Assembly (NCBI RefSeq): GCF_012275535.1
Contig: NZ_JAAVTK010000003.1
Span: forward strand, 372,001 to 436,000
DNA length: 64,000 nt
Direction: 5' to 3'
From: Hymenobacter artigasi
Lineage (GTDB): Bacteria > Bacteroidota > Bacteroidia > Cytophagales > Hymenobacteraceae
The notes under the pieces are model-generated. The model ran no database searches. It was not told the DNA's origin and saw nothing but the letters and a program-made list of their open reading frames with translations. The translations under genes were made by a program, and so were the position numbers. Position 1 is the first letter of the stretch. Every line of letters starts with the position of its first letter. Shown here piece after piece: positions 1 to 9,023 of the stretch.

Positions 1-1133
1 AGGGTTTCGGGAGGCAGCAGCGTGGTGTGGCCCCGCCAGAAGGCCGAGTCGTAAGCCACGGCATTGCGCAGAAATACGTCGTGGTATTGGGCGCGCTCCA
101 GGTAGCCGGGCCGGACCGTTTGCGCCGTGTCGATGGCCGTGGTCAGGAATTCGCCGAAGTAGTTGAGCGGCGGGCCGATGGGCAGGCGGGCGCGGGTTTG
201 CCACCACACGGTTTTGAGGTGCCAGCGGCCAGCGTAGGGCTGGTAGGCCACGCGCAGGGCCCGCGAGTCGGCCAAGTTAGGAGAGTGCCGGAGGCCGGCG
301 GGCGTGTAGCGCCACTCGGCCCCCAGAAAAGCGTAGGTATCCTGGTCGATGTACATCCGGCCCGCAAAATCGGCGCGGCGGTTGCCCGCTTTGGGCGCGA
401 ACGTGACGACGTACACCGGCCGGTCATGGTAGCTGCTGCCGGGTGCGAGCCGGTAGTCGTAGTCCCGAAAATGGCCGGGGTCGATAAACTGCGCCCGCCG
501 GTGCACGAAATCCGCCAGATGCGCGATAAACGGCCCGCCGGCCCAGTCAATCCGCACCAGCTTATCCGAGCGCAAATCGACCTTGCGCGACTGCCGAATC
601 TGGACTTCGCCCGTACTGGTGCGTTGCGGATACGGCGCTTTGTACACCGTCAGCAGGCCCTCCACCAGGTAGCGCGGCCGCCCCAGGCTGTCATTGTCCG
701 ACTCCCGGTAGAAGCCCGTGAGCTGCGTGGGCCGCCCCGGGTAGTTGCGCGGAATACGCGCCACGGCCTCCCGCACAATGCCCAATACCGAACCCGTGAC
801 CTGCACCTCGCCCAGCGCGGCCGGGCTCATTTTCAGCTCAATCAGCAGTTCCGGCCCCGGCAGCGGCGGCAGCATTTGGCGGTAGCTCTGGTAGCCCAGC
901 AGGGCCACCGTCAGCGGTTGCCCAGCGTAGGCCGGCGGGATGCTCAGCGCGAAGCGGCCAGCGTCGTTGGTGCTGGTTCCGATGCGGTTATCAGCCACGC
1001 CCACCTGGGCGTTGGGAATGGGCTGGTGGGTTTCGGCATCGAGCACCCGGCCGCGCAGCACCAGTTGGGCGCGGGCCGGCATGGCCAGCAGCACCAGCCA
1101 CAGCAATAGAAAATGTCGCTTCAAAACGGGCAT
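1..1133 (-). CDS. Carboxypeptidase-regulatory-like domain protein, 3' end outside window
   Basis: The reading frame is open from an ATG at 1133 to the left edge, so at least 377 residues are present and the C-terminus is missing. It starts MPVLKRHFLLLWLVLLAMPA, a clear Sec signal peptide. It is followed by a carboxypeptidase-regulatory-like (CarboxypepD_reg) beta-sandwich: LRGRVLDAETHQPIPNAQV at about 25-43, then TNDAGRFALSIP. Such domains open many Bacteroidota outer-membrane or surface proteins. The remainder (FYRESDNDSLGRPRYLVEG onwards) resembles the uncharacterised body of these surface proteins; I infer export but cannot give a substrate. It lies downstream of asd on the same strand, separated by a long inverted repeat, so co-transcription is uncertain. 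It could also be the N-terminus of a longer DUF5686-like outer-membrane protein. Confidence 0.75.
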   Translation of the reverse strand, partial: MPVLKRHFLLLWLVLLAMPARAQLVLRGRVLDAETHQPIPNAQVGVADNRIGTSTNDAGRFALSIPPAYAGQPLTVALLGYQSYRQMLPPLPGPELLIELKMSPAALGEVQVTGSVLGIVREAVARIPRNYPGRPTQLTGFYRESDNDSLGRPRYLVEGLLTVYKAPYPQRTSTGEVQIRQSRKVDLRSDKLVRIDWAGGPFIAHLADFVHRRAQFIDPGHFRDYDYRLAPGSSYHDRPVYVVTFAPKAGNRRADFAGRMYIDQDTYAFLGAEWRYTPAGLRHSPNLADSRALRVAYQPYAGRWHLKTVWWQTRARLPIGPPLNYFGEFLTTAIDTAQTVRPGYLERAQYHDVFLRNAVAYDSAFWRGHTTLLPPET

Positions 1134-1145
1134 GGGCTGGACGCG

Positions 1146-1239
1146 GCAGAGACGCATCTTTGCGTCTCGTCACTGAACGGTTTTGCCCGCGCCTTTCGCG
1201 TGAGCCGCTCAACGACAAGACGCAAAGATGCGTCTCTGC
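1146..1239. repeat. Long inverted repeat, family A (copy 1)
   Basis: Arms at 1146-1171 and 1214-1239 (26 nt, core GACGCATCTTTGCGTC) are nearly perfectly complementary around a 42-nt loop. Each arm is itself a small hairpin. The same core recurs at 11641-11720. It lies between asd and the gene downstream. Confidence 0.85.
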
Positions 1240-1252
1240 AACGTTTCTACCG

Positions 1253-2251
1253 CTACTTCGCCGGCACTTGCTGGCTCAGCAGGTACTCGGCAATCTGCAC
1301 GGCGTTGGTGGCGGCCCCTTTGCGCAGGTTGTCGGCTACCACCCACATATTGAGGGTTTTGGGCTGGGTTTCGTCGCGGCGCAGGCGGCCCACCAGCACG
1401 GCGTCTTTGCCGTGGCTGTCTTTGGGCATGGGGTAGGAGTTGGTGGCGGGGTCGTCCACCAGCTCTACGCCGGCGGTGTTGGCGAGAATTTCGCGCACCT
1501 CGGCCATGTCAAACTCCTCGGCAAACTCCACGTTGAGGGACTCCGAATGCCCGCCCATCACCGGGATGCGCACGCAGGTGGCCGTGACGCGGATGCTGTC
1601 GTCGCCCATGATTTTCTTGGTCTCGTTCACCATTTTCAGCTCCTCCTTGGTGTAGCCGCTGGGCTCGAACACGTCGATGTGGGGCAGCACGTTCAGGTCG
1701 ATGGGGTGCGGGTAGGCGGGGTTGCTGGCAGTTTGGCCGGCGCGCTCTTCGAGGAGCTGGTCCACGGCTTTTTTGCCGGTGCCGGTCACGCTCTGGTAGG
1801 TGCTCACCACGATGCGGCGCACCTTGTATTTCCGGTGCAAATCGTTCAGGGCCACCACCATCTGAATGGTCGAGCAGTTCGGGTTGGCAATGATTTTATC
1901 CTCCGGCGTGAGGGTGTCGGCGTTCAGCTCGGGCACCACCAGCTTCTTGGTGGGGTCCATGCGCCAGGCCGAGGAATTGTCGATAACGGTAGTGCCCACG
2001 GCGGCAAAGCGTGGCGCGTGCTCCTTGCTCACGGAGCCGCCGGCCGAGAAAATGGCAATGTCGGGCCGGGCCGCAATGGCGTCGTCCATGCTCACCACGG
2101 GGTATTTTTTGCCCTGAAACTCAATAAACTGGCCCACCGATTTGGCCGAAGCCACGGGCAGCAGCTCGGTGAGGGGAAATTGGCGCTCGGCCAATACTTT
2201 CAACAGCTCGGTGCCCACCAGGCCGGTGGCACCCACAACAGCAATTTTCAT
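1253..2251 (-). CDS. asd: Aspartate-semialdehyde dehydrogenase
   Basis: This cytoplasmic enzyme reduces 4-aspartyl phosphate to aspartate semialdehyde with NADPH, the branch point to lysine/diaminopimelate, threonine and methionine. The Rossmann start MKIAVVGATGLVGTELLKVL and the active-site NPNCSTIQM (Cys about 126) are both present, as is the conserved GGHSESLNVEF segment. At 332 residues the length is normal. The frame extends to an ATG at 2278, but the start at 2251 puts the family's usual MKIAVVGATG at the N-terminus. The product feeds homoserine dehydrogenase, encoded about 36 kb away in this window. Function is assigned from strong family resemblance. Confidence 0.96.
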   Translation of the reverse strand: MKIAVVGATGLVGTELLKVLAERQFPLTELLPVASAKSVGQFIEFQGKKYPVVSMDDAIAARPDIAIFSAGGSVSKEHAPRFAAVGTTVIDNSSAWRMDPTKKLVVPELNADTLTPEDKIIANPNCSTIQMVVALNDLHRKYKVRRIVVSTYQSVTGTGKKAVDQLLEERAGQTASNPAYPHPIDLNVLPHIDVFEPSGYTKEELKMVNETKKIMGDDSIRVTATCVRIPVMGGHSESLNVEFAEEFDMAEVREILANTAGVELVDDPATNSYPMPKDSHGKDAVLVGRLRRDETQPKTLNMWVVADNLRKGAATNAVQIAEYLLSQQVPAK

Positions 2252-2653
2252 ACAGGTAAGAAATGATGGGGCTGCCATTCCATCAGGCCGCCTTATGCAA
2301 AGGTCGCCAGGAATTGGTTAATCGCCTCATCGCTCCAGCGCCGTCTTGTGTGTGGCCAGGGCACTTGCTGCCTATGTAGCCTACATAATCAGGACCCCAA
2401 GCTGCGAGCGAAGTATCCGGTCAGTTGCCGCGTTTTTGCCTACTGCACAGAGAGAATTCCCACACATGTCACAAGAGCCAAAATTTGTATTTTAAATACC
2501 AAAGTGCAAAACACATAATACATTCGATTATTAAGCAAACAGTATTTCAGAAGTAATTTTATTAGTTTAATTAAATTAAAAATAATTTTTCTGTATTTTT
2601 TTTATAAAATCAAATACATTAAATTTGTATTACACATTTACAAACGCCTTTAT
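2252..2653. other. AT-rich divergent intergenic region
   Basis: About 400 bp between asd and the beta-helix gene. The asd-proximal half has ordinary base composition. From about 2470 it becomes extremely AT-rich. I see no ORF or RNA gene; it probably carries the promoters of both flanking genes. Confidence 0.7.
2620..2627 (+). promoter_or_regulatory. Candidate -7 box of the beta-helix gene
   Basis: TAAATTTG matches the Bacteroidota -7 consensus TAnnTTTG and lies 26 bp before the ATG at 2654. No clear -33 TTG at the expected distance. The same TAAATTTGTA string occurs upstream of the T9SS gene ending at 25004 (minus strand). Confidence 0.4.
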
Positions 2654-4561
2654 ATGCAGTTTAGAATTATACTTTTCCTTGTATTATCTTTTTTTCTGCC
2701 TTACACATTATTTGCTACCACCTATTATGTGAGCAATACGGGCAATGATGCTAACGCCGGGACTTCCCAGGCACAGGCATGGCGCACGACAGCCCGCGTC
2801 AGCGCGGCCCATTTCCAGCCAAACGACCGGGTTTTGCTGGCTGGCGGGCAGGTATTTGCCGGGGGCATCTGGCTGCGGGGCAATAGCCAGGGCACGCCCG
2901 CTCAGCCAATAGTCTTCCGGTCGTATGGCGCGGGGCGAGCTACTATTCAGAGTGATTCTTCCTATGGGTTTTACGCGCATAATGCCGCCGGCATCGAGCT
3001 GCGGCAACTCAATTTCGTCGGGGCGGGGCGGGTGCACAGCCGGAATTCGGGCGTTGTTTTCTACCTTGACTCGGCCCATTCGAACCTGCCGCACCTGCGC
3101 TTCGATAGCCTGGACGTGAGCGGCTACCGCAATGCGGGCCTTTCCATTGGTAGCTGGAGCGGCACCAGCGGCTACAGCGATGTACGCATCACCAACTGCC
3201 AGCTGCACGCCAATGGCGAAGCGGGGCTGAGCTCCTACGCTGAATATCCGCTGTTGGGCCACCATAACTGGTACGTTGGCAATTGCTCGGTGTATGATAA
3301 CGCGGGCCGGGCCGACGTCACGACCACGCACACCGGCAACGGCATCGTGCTGTCGGGCATCGACCAAGCGCTGGTAGAGCAGTGCACGGCTTACCATAAT
3401 GGCTGGCTGAATGCCAATGCTTCGGGCGGCCCGGTGGGTATCTGGGGCTGGAACTGCAACCGGCTTATTATTCAGCGGTGCGAATCGCACCACAACCAAT
3501 CCGGCACGGCCCTCGACGGCGGTGGCTTTGACCTGGACGGCGGTTGCACCAATTCGATATTGCAGTACAATTATTCGCACGACAACCAGGGCCCAGGCTA
3601 TTTGCTGGCCCAGTTTGGCGGCGCACCGGCGATGCACGACCTCACCGTGCGCTATAACATCAGCCAGAACGATGCCCGGGGCTATAGCCAGGGAGCCATC
3701 GAGCTATATTCCTCGGGGTCTAACGGAGGCATTGTCCGGGCCGATATATACAACAACTCCGTGCTGCTGGACCAGCCGGCCAACGGCACGGCCCCCAAGG
3801 CCGTGTACGTAATAAGCGGCGGAATCACCGACGTGACCCTGCGCAACAACATCCTGCAAACGGCGGCGGGCCTGCCGGTACTGGTTACGAGCACCACCAC
3901 TGGCCTGCGCCTAGAAGGCAACTGCTACTGGACGCCCAACGCCGCCCTGGCTATCAACTGGCAGGGCGCGCTTTACACTTCGCTGGCCGCCTGGCGGGCT
4001 GGCACTGGCCAGGAAACGCTAGGAGGCACGCGCCGCGACACAGGCATCTGCGCCGACCCATTTCTTACCGCTACCACGGCCGTTGGCATCGTACCCATGA
4101 CCAATGGGCTGGCCGGCTACGTCCCGCGCCGGCCTTCGGTACTGATGGGCGCCGGCCTTAGTCTCAGCGCTGAGTTTGGCATCGACCCCGGCACGCGTGA
4201 CTTCTTTGGCAATCCCGCACCCGCGCCCGGTACGGCAGGCAACATCGGGGCTGCCGAGGCACAGACGGCGGTGGTGAGTACGACCACCCGCGATACCCCC
4301 ACCACGGCCTGGTTCCAAGTATACCCGACGGTCATTCGCGACGAAATCCGGGTCGTTTGCGAGCACAGCCTGCCTTCGTCGGTCAGCTTCCAGCTATTCG
4401 ACATGCTGGGCCGCGAATGCCGGACGTGGAGCCGCCCCGGCACCCAGCTGCAGGACGGCGGCCTGGCCCTGCCGGTAGCCGGCCTGGCCCTGGGCCACTA
4501 CGTGCTGCGCATCCAAAGCGAGAGTCATTCGCAGCGTCAGTCTTTGGTGGTAGCCGAGTAA
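2654..4561 (+). CDS. Secreted right-handed beta-helix protein with T9SS type A C-terminal domain
   Basis: A 635-residue exported protein. Residues 1-21 are a signal peptide (MQFRIILFLVLSFFLPYTLF). TYYVSNTGNDANAGTSQAQAW is the typical opening of pectate-lyase-like parallel beta-helix proteins (DUF1565/PbH1 type). Short strand repeats rich in N, S and G run to about 400 (for example ITNCQLHANGEAG, LRNNILQTAAG). FGIDPGTRDFFGNPAPAPGTAGNIGAAE at about 510-540 is the usual end of such helices. The last 80 residues (VYPTVIRDEIRV, LFDMLGREC, LGHYVLRI) are a T9SS type A sorting domain, implying transport across the outer membrane. Many such proteins bind or cleave acidic polysaccharides; no catalytic residues can be assigned here. 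Its 3' end overlaps the convergent hydrolase-like gene by 25 bp. Neighbours suggest a glycan-related role. Confidence 0.88.
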   Translation: MQFRIILFLVLSFFLPYTLFATTYYVSNTGNDANAGTSQAQAWRTTARVSAAHFQPNDRVLLAGGQVFAGGIWLRGNSQGTPAQPIVFRSYGAGRATIQSDSSYGFYAHNAAGIELRQLNFVGAGRVHSRNSGVVFYLDSAHSNLPHLRFDSLDVSGYRNAGLSIGSWSGTSGYSDVRITNCQLHANGEAGLSSYAEYPLLGHHNWYVGNCSVYDNAGRADVTTTHTGNGIVLSGIDQALVEQCTAYHNGWLNANASGGPVGIWGWNCNRLIIQRCESHHNQSGTALDGGGFDLDGGCTNSILQYNYSHDNQGPGYLLAQFGGAPAMHDLTVRYNISQNDARGYSQGAIELYSSGSNGGIVRADIYNNSVLLDQPANGTAPKAVYVISGGITDVTLRNNILQTAAGLPVLVTSTTTGLRLEGNCYWTPNAALAINWQGALYTSLAAWRAGTGQETLGGTRRDTGICADPFLTATTAVGIVPMTNGLAGYVPRRPSVLMGAGLSLSAEFGIDPGTRDFFGNPAPAPGTAGNIGAAEAQTAVVSTTTRDTPTTAWFQVYPTVIRDEIRVVCEHSLPSSVSFQLFDMLGRECRTWSRPGTQLQDGGLALPVAGLALGHYVLRIQSESHSQRQSLVVAE

Positions 4562-5952
4562 CGAACCGCCGCAGCTGGCGCAGCCCGCACCAATACCGGA
4601 ATATTGGCTGTAGCCATGCTGCCGTGCCCATCGAATACGCGAGCGTAGAGCCGGTAGGGGCCCGGCTTGGTGGGCATACGCACCTGGGCCTGCTGCCGCC
4701 CGGTTTGCCTCACCAGTCCTGCCAGGGGCTCCAGCGGCGTCACTACTTCCTTGGTATTCGCTTTGGCGCGCATTTCGGGCAGTATTTCCCAGCGCGTCGT
4801 GAGCGAGTCGCCCTCCGGGTCGGATACCGTCACGACAGCCGGGTACGAGTGGCCAGCCACCAGTTGCACGTTGCTAATGGCACTTTTGCCATCCAGCCGC
4901 ATTTCAGTCAGGTGCGGACTCCGGTTGGGCGGGTAGCGTCCCAGCCATAGCAGTTGCAACTCATCAACCATCTCGGTTTTTTCGCCGGCCGGCCCAAATA
5001 TGCTGAACCAAGTGGGCGTATATTCAAACTTGGAACCCCAGTAAAAGATGTAGCTCCCCAGACAGGCAGAATCGTGCGGGATGACCTGACGGTACCGCTC
5101 ACTCATAAAGGCCGCTTTGGTGGCGCTGGTTTGCTCAATCGGCACGTGCCAGTTGGTCGAGTCCGTTTCCCAATAACCTTTGGCCCCGTACTCACTGATG
5201 ATATAAGGGCCCCGCCAGCCACTTTTTTTCAGCTGTGCCGGCAATTGACTCAACCCCCCATAGATATTGATGGACAGGATATCTACTGCTGGTGCCAGCT
5301 GCTGGAGCTCGGCCACCCTACCCACAAAAAGGGCGAGGGCCGTGGTAACCGGGTGGTCAGGGTCCAGCTCATGAATCATGCGGGCTAGTTCATTGATGGC
5401 GCTGAACAGCCGGGGGCCCGTAGAGGTAAGTTCCAGCTCATTGCCTACGCTCCACATGAGCAGCGCCGGATGGTGACGAAAGCGCAATACCTCTTGCCGT
5501 ACCCGCAGCCGCTGGGCTTCCACCATAGCCGGGTCATAGTAGGTAAAATTCTCGCTTTCAGGCTCTAGCCAAATACCCAACATCACCGTCAGGCCCTGGT
5601 TATGGGCGGCGCTGAGGAGCGGTCCCGCATAGTCGGTACTCCACAGCCGCACGGTATTGCCACCAGCCTCTCGCAATCGGGCAAACTGCTGCGTCCCGCC
5701 GCCGCCCCGTAGAAAATAAGGCTTGCCGCCGCGCAGCAAGCGGTAGCCGTGTCCGGTTTTTTCTACCCGCACGGCAGTAGCGGCCTTGGAAACAGCAGCC
5801 TCGTGGGTTGCCCCCACGGGGGGGCCCTGCGGGGAAGTACCGCAGCCTTGGAGCAGGCTCGCCAACGTCGCCACCAGCACCAGTTGCCAGCCCCGGAAGA
5901 ATATACAAAGGCCCGCGCAAGAGCTGGCAGAAGGGCGTGAAGAGAAAAACAT
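4537..5952 (-). CDS. Glycoside hydrolase-like lipoprotein (GH2/GH5-type TIM barrel)
   Basis: From the ATG at 5952 the protein has 471 residues; an in-frame ATG at 5991 would add 13. A hydrophobic stretch ends in SLLQGC, a lipobox, so it is probably membrane-anchored in the periplasm or on the outer membrane. The barrel begins at RLLRGGKPYFLRG and runs through GGNTVRLWSTD. MWSVGNELE carries the likely acid/base Glu (about 172) and IISEYGAKGYW the likely nucleophile Glu (about 254), as in GH2 and GH5 clan A enzymes. The C-terminal 120 residues form a separate beta-rich (Ig/PKD-like) domain. It is divergent from the glycosyltransferase gene and convergent with the beta-helix gene. I infer trimming or remodelling of a polysaccharide; the substrate is unknown. 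Confidence 0.82.
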   Translation of the reverse strand: MFFSSRPSASSCAGLCIFFRGWQLVLVATLASLLQGCGTSPQGPPVGATHEAAVSKAATAVRVEKTGHGYRLLRGGKPYFLRGGGGTQQFARLREAGGNTVRLWSTDYAGPLLSAAHNQGLTVMLGIWLEPESENFTYYDPAMVEAQRLRVRQEVLRFRHHPALLMWSVGNELELTSTGPRLFSAINELARMIHELDPDHPVTTALALFVGRVAELQQLAPAVDILSINIYGGLSQLPAQLKKSGWRGPYIISEYGAKGYWETDSTNWHVPIEQTSATKAAFMSERYRQVIPHDSACLGSYIFYWGSKFEYTPTWFSIFGPAGEKTEMVDELQLLWLGRYPPNRSPHLTEMRLDGKSAISNVQLVAGHSYPAVVTVSDPEGDSLTTRWEILPEMRAKANTKEVVTPLEPLAGLVRQTGRQQAQVRMPTKPGPYRLYARVFDGHGSMATANIPVLVRAAPAAAVRYSATTKD

Positions 5953-6254
5953 ATGGGAAAAATCAGTCTGCTTGGTCGAGGCGTTTCGCAAGCAAATTAC
6001 ATTAATGCTTTGCTTATTTCAATAAATAAGCACAATTAGTTACCAATAACAGCAAAGCTCATCTGTAGTATAATCCTCAATTTTATTGTTTTATTTTTAA
6101 TTAAAGTACTCGTTTCAGAAAACTGCCTTATTTTTGCCTAAATTATTATACAAAATTCTTGAATGTCTTACAAATAATCAAACCGTAAATTATGTTGAGT
6201 ACGTAATATCATTTTTAACTTATATAAAAATGATTACCCATAAGATTCCATTTT
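5953..6254. other. AT-rich divergent intergenic region
   Basis: About 300 bp between the hydrolase-like lipoprotein and the glycosyltransferase. It is very AT-rich, with no convincing ORF or RNA gene, and presumably holds both promoters. Confidence 0.6.
6129..6136 (+). promoter_or_regulatory. Candidate -7 box of the GT2-GH26 gene
   Basis: TATTTTTG fits TAnnTTTG and lies 118 bp before the ATG at 6255. There is no clear -33 element. Confidence 0.3.
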
Positions 6255-8744
6255 ATGATATATGCTTTCCAGGCAAAAAATTCGACTATCAGCACTATCA
6301 AACCAGGTCCTACGCACTACCGCGTAACCTACCAGCCAATAGCAGGGCTGGCTACTATGCGCTGGCTGGTGGCCGCAGGCATGGCATGCATGTTTTTTTT
6401 TCTGTGGTGGTTCTTCACGACGCTACGCATCGGCTATGCTCCATTATTCTGGCTGCTGGCGATTTCGCTCGGTTTTAAGCTGCTGCGCATGCTGCACGAA
6501 TGGGTACACTATGTGCAGGTACGGGTACCTATGCCGCCTGCCCCCGCCGCCGCTATACGCCGGGTAGATGTGCTGACGACAGCTTGCCCCGGAGAGCCCC
6601 ACGGCATGATAATCAAGACACTGGAAGCAATGCAGGCTATTCGGCACCCGCACACCAGCTACCTCTGCGATGAAGGCAACGACCCCGTGCTAAGGGCAGC
6701 CTGTGCCCGGCTGGGCGTAGTACACGTAACCCGCGTGCTGAAGAAAGACGCCAAAGCGGGCAACATCAACAATGCGCTGCGCCAGGCAACCGGCGAAATA
6801 TGCGTGGTGCTGGACCCCGACCATGTGCCGACCCCCGATTTTCTGGACCAGGTGCTGCCTTACTTTGACGACGAGCGAGTGGGCTTTGTACAGGTGGTGC
6901 AGGCCTATGGCAACCAGCAGGAAAGCCTGGTGGCACGAGGTGCCGCCGAGCAGACCTACCACTTCTACGGCCCCCTCATGATGGGCATGAACGGGTATGG
7001 CACGGTACAGGCCATCGGAGCAAACTGCACTTTCCGCCGGGCCGCCCTCGATTCCATCGGGGGGCACGCGGCCGGGCTTACGGAGGATATGCACACGGCT
7101 ATGCGGCTGCACGCGGCGGGCTGGCAGTCGGTATATGTGCCTAAAGTAGTGAGCCGGGGCCTGGTGCCGGCTTCGCTGGCGGCCTACTACTCGCAGCAGC
7201 TTAAATGGTCACGCGGGGCATTCGACCTGCTGTTCCGCGTCTACCCCCGGCTTTTCGGAAAATTCACCTGGGCGCAACGCCTGCACTACCTGCTGCTACC
7301 GCTCTACTTTTTTTCCGGCATCATCGCCTTGATTGACTTGACGTTGCCCGTACTTTCCTTGGGACTTAGCCAGTTCCCGTGGCTGGTTGGCCTGGATGAA
7401 CTGGCCCTGCACGCGTTGCCAATGCTGGGTATGTCACTACTTATCCGCTGCTACGTGCAGCGCTGGTTGCGCGAGCCCGGCGAGAGCGGCCTGCACCTTG
7501 CGGGTGGGTTTTTGCGCATCGGCACCTGGTGGGTATACACGCTAGGCTTCGTGTATGCGGTGCTGGGCGTACGGGTTCCATACCTCCCTACTCCAAAAGA
7601 AGGCCGCCGGGACAACGAATGGTTGCTGGCGCTGCCCAACCTGCTGCTGGCCGTGCTATTGCTGCTGGCCTGCAAATATGGCCGGGTGACCGCCTATGGG
7701 TTTTATACCAACACCATGGTGGTGCTGGCCCTGGTGAATGTGGCTATTCTGGTGGCTGCCGCTGCCCTAGGGCAGCACGAGGCCACGCGCAATTTTATCC
7801 GGGATATGGCGGCTTGGCCGTTTCGCGGCGTGGTGTTGCGCCTGCACCGGTTGCAGGCAATGCTAGCACTGGCACTGGTGCCGCGCCTGCGTCGCTTCAG
7901 CCAGCCGGTGGCGGTGGCAAGTCTGGTTATCGTAGGCATATCCTATCATGTCCGGGCCGATTGGGTGGCCCAGGATATCCCCGAATGGCTGCTCACCAAT
8001 ACGCAGAGCATGCACGTAGGGCAGGATATTAATTCGACAGAGGCCAGCATGGTGGGCACTTTCGCCGCCATGGGCCTCACAAAATCAGTAGCTGTGGATT
8101 GTGATATTGCCGCTTTGCGTATTGAACTCCCAACGGCTTCATCGCAATTGCCAGCCTTGGTGAGCGACCTGGCCAGCCAGCAAAAAGTACCGCTGCTTAG
8201 CTGGCCGGTTAGTGCTGCTACCAGCCGGCAGCCCAGCTACTGGCACCATGTGGCCCGGCAGCTAAGGGAAGTGCCGGGGCCGGTGATGCTGCGCCCCCTG
8301 CTGAGCGCACCAACGGCTCTGAGTTATCGGCGTACCTGGAGGGACATGGTGGAGGTTTTTCGCCGCGAGGGCGTACGGAATGTGGTCTGGGTGTGGAGCC
8401 CCGAAGCGACGGACTCGCTGCTGCAACGGTTTCCGGGGGTTGCCTACACCGATTGGGTGGCGGGCTCGCTGCTGAACGGCCAGGGGCCACCCTATGGTAC
8501 GCTGCGGCCACAGATGGCCCAGAACCTGGCATTTCACCAGTTACCAGTGCTGCTGATGGCGCCGCCGCAAAATGGCGCTTCCGCCGATGTAGCCCGCCTG
8601 GGCTGGCAATATCCCGAGATTAAAGCAGTAGTTTTTGCGGCACCAACGCATACCACAACTCCCACGGCCAGTCGGGTTAGCCAGTCAGGCCAGTCAATAG
8701 CGGCTAGCTCACCGTTCTTGCATACCAGCCAGTTCTTATACTGA
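6255..8744 (+). CDS. BcsA-like membrane glycosyltransferase family 2 fused to a degenerate GH26-like domain
   Basis: 829 residues. Two membrane helices (about 36-80) precede a GT-A domain with the processive GT2 signature: CDEGND (D139), DPDH (187-190), TED (276-278) and QQLKW (314-318). At least four more helices follow (about 340-550), the arrangement of cellulose/hyaluronan synthase-like polymerases. From about 570 the sequence resembles a GH26 mannanase fold: YWHHVARQL, GPVMLRP, YRRTWRDMVEVFRREGVRNV, VWVWSPEA, AYTDWV. The expected acid/base Glu after LRP is replaced (LRPLLSAPT) and the nucleophile strand reads LLMAPPQNG, so this domain looks catalytically dead and may bind the nascent chain. 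A later start, Met35 at 6357, is possible. It is divergent from the hydrolase-like lipoprotein. The polymer made is not predictable from sequence. Confidence 0.85.
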   Translation: MIYAFQAKNSTISTIKPGPTHYRVTYQPIAGLATMRWLVAAGMACMFFFLWWFFTTLRIGYAPLFWLLAISLGFKLLRMLHEWVHYVQVRVPMPPAPAAAIRRVDVLTTACPGEPHGMIIKTLEAMQAIRHPHTSYLCDEGNDPVLRAACARLGVVHVTRVLKKDAKAGNINNALRQATGEICVVLDPDHVPTPDFLDQVLPYFDDERVGFVQVVQAYGNQQESLVARGAAEQTYHFYGPLMMGMNGYGTVQAIGANCTFRRAALDSIGGHAAGLTEDMHTAMRLHAAGWQSVYVPKVVSRGLVPASLAAYYSQQLKWSRGAFDLLFRVYPRLFGKFTWAQRLHYLLLPLYFFSGIIALIDLTLPVLSLGLSQFPWLVGLDELALHALPMLGMSLLIRCYVQRWLREPGESGLHLAGGFLRIGTWWVYTLGFVYAVLGVRVPYLPTPKEGRRDNEWLLALPNLLLAVLLLLACKYGRVTAYGFYTNTMVVLALVNVAILVAAAALGQHEATRNFIRDMAAWPFRGVVLRLHRLQAMLALALVPRLRRFSQPVAVASLVIVGISYHVRADWVAQDIPEWLLTNTQSMHVGQDINSTEASMVGTFAAMGLTKSVAVDCDIAALRIELPTASSQLPALVSDLASQQKVPLLSWPVSAATSRQPSYWHHVARQLREVPGPVMLRPLLSAPTALSYRRTWRDMVEVFRREGVRNVVWVWSPEATDSLLQRFPGVAYTDWVAGSLLNGQGPPYGTLRPQMAQNLAFHQLPVLLMAPPQNGASADVARLGWQYPEIKAVVFAAPTHTTTPTASRVSQSGQSIAASSPFLHTSQFLY

Positions 8745-9023
8745 TTCGAGCCACAATCCGGGCCCAACAACCCGGGTTTTCTGTTTGGCTAGCTCAAAAC
8801 GCGATACGGCTGCTTTTGCAGCTTCGAGAAATATCCTTTCCACGTAATGAACGCACATACTGTATAACAGCGGTGCTTTTGTTCGCTAATGGTAACGGAG
8901 CGCGGACAGGGCGACAGCATATATTTCGGCCAATTATGCATGCAGGGGCTTGCTGACGATACATTCACGCTATCCCTTGCAATAATATTACCTTGTGCAT
9001 AACTACGACTTATCTGCGCTTGC
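8745..9023. other. Intergenic region without recognised gene
   Basis: Apart from a terminator-like hairpin at 8758-8780, nothing recognisable is seen. A minus-strand frame crosses it, but it overlaps the next gene antisense and matches no family I know. TACCTTGT at 8989-8996 is a weak -7-like sequence ahead of the gene at 9024. Confidence 0.5.
8758..8780 (+). terminator. Terminator-like hairpin after the GT2-GH26 gene
   Basis: CCGGG (8758-8762) pairs with CCCGG (8771-8775) across a short loop and is followed by TTTTCTGTTT. Confidence 0.5.

Noticed and set aside
1160-2266. Long plus-strand ORF opposite asd
   Set aside because: Antisense shadow of a clearly real gene; His/Gly/Val-rich translation with no family resemblance.
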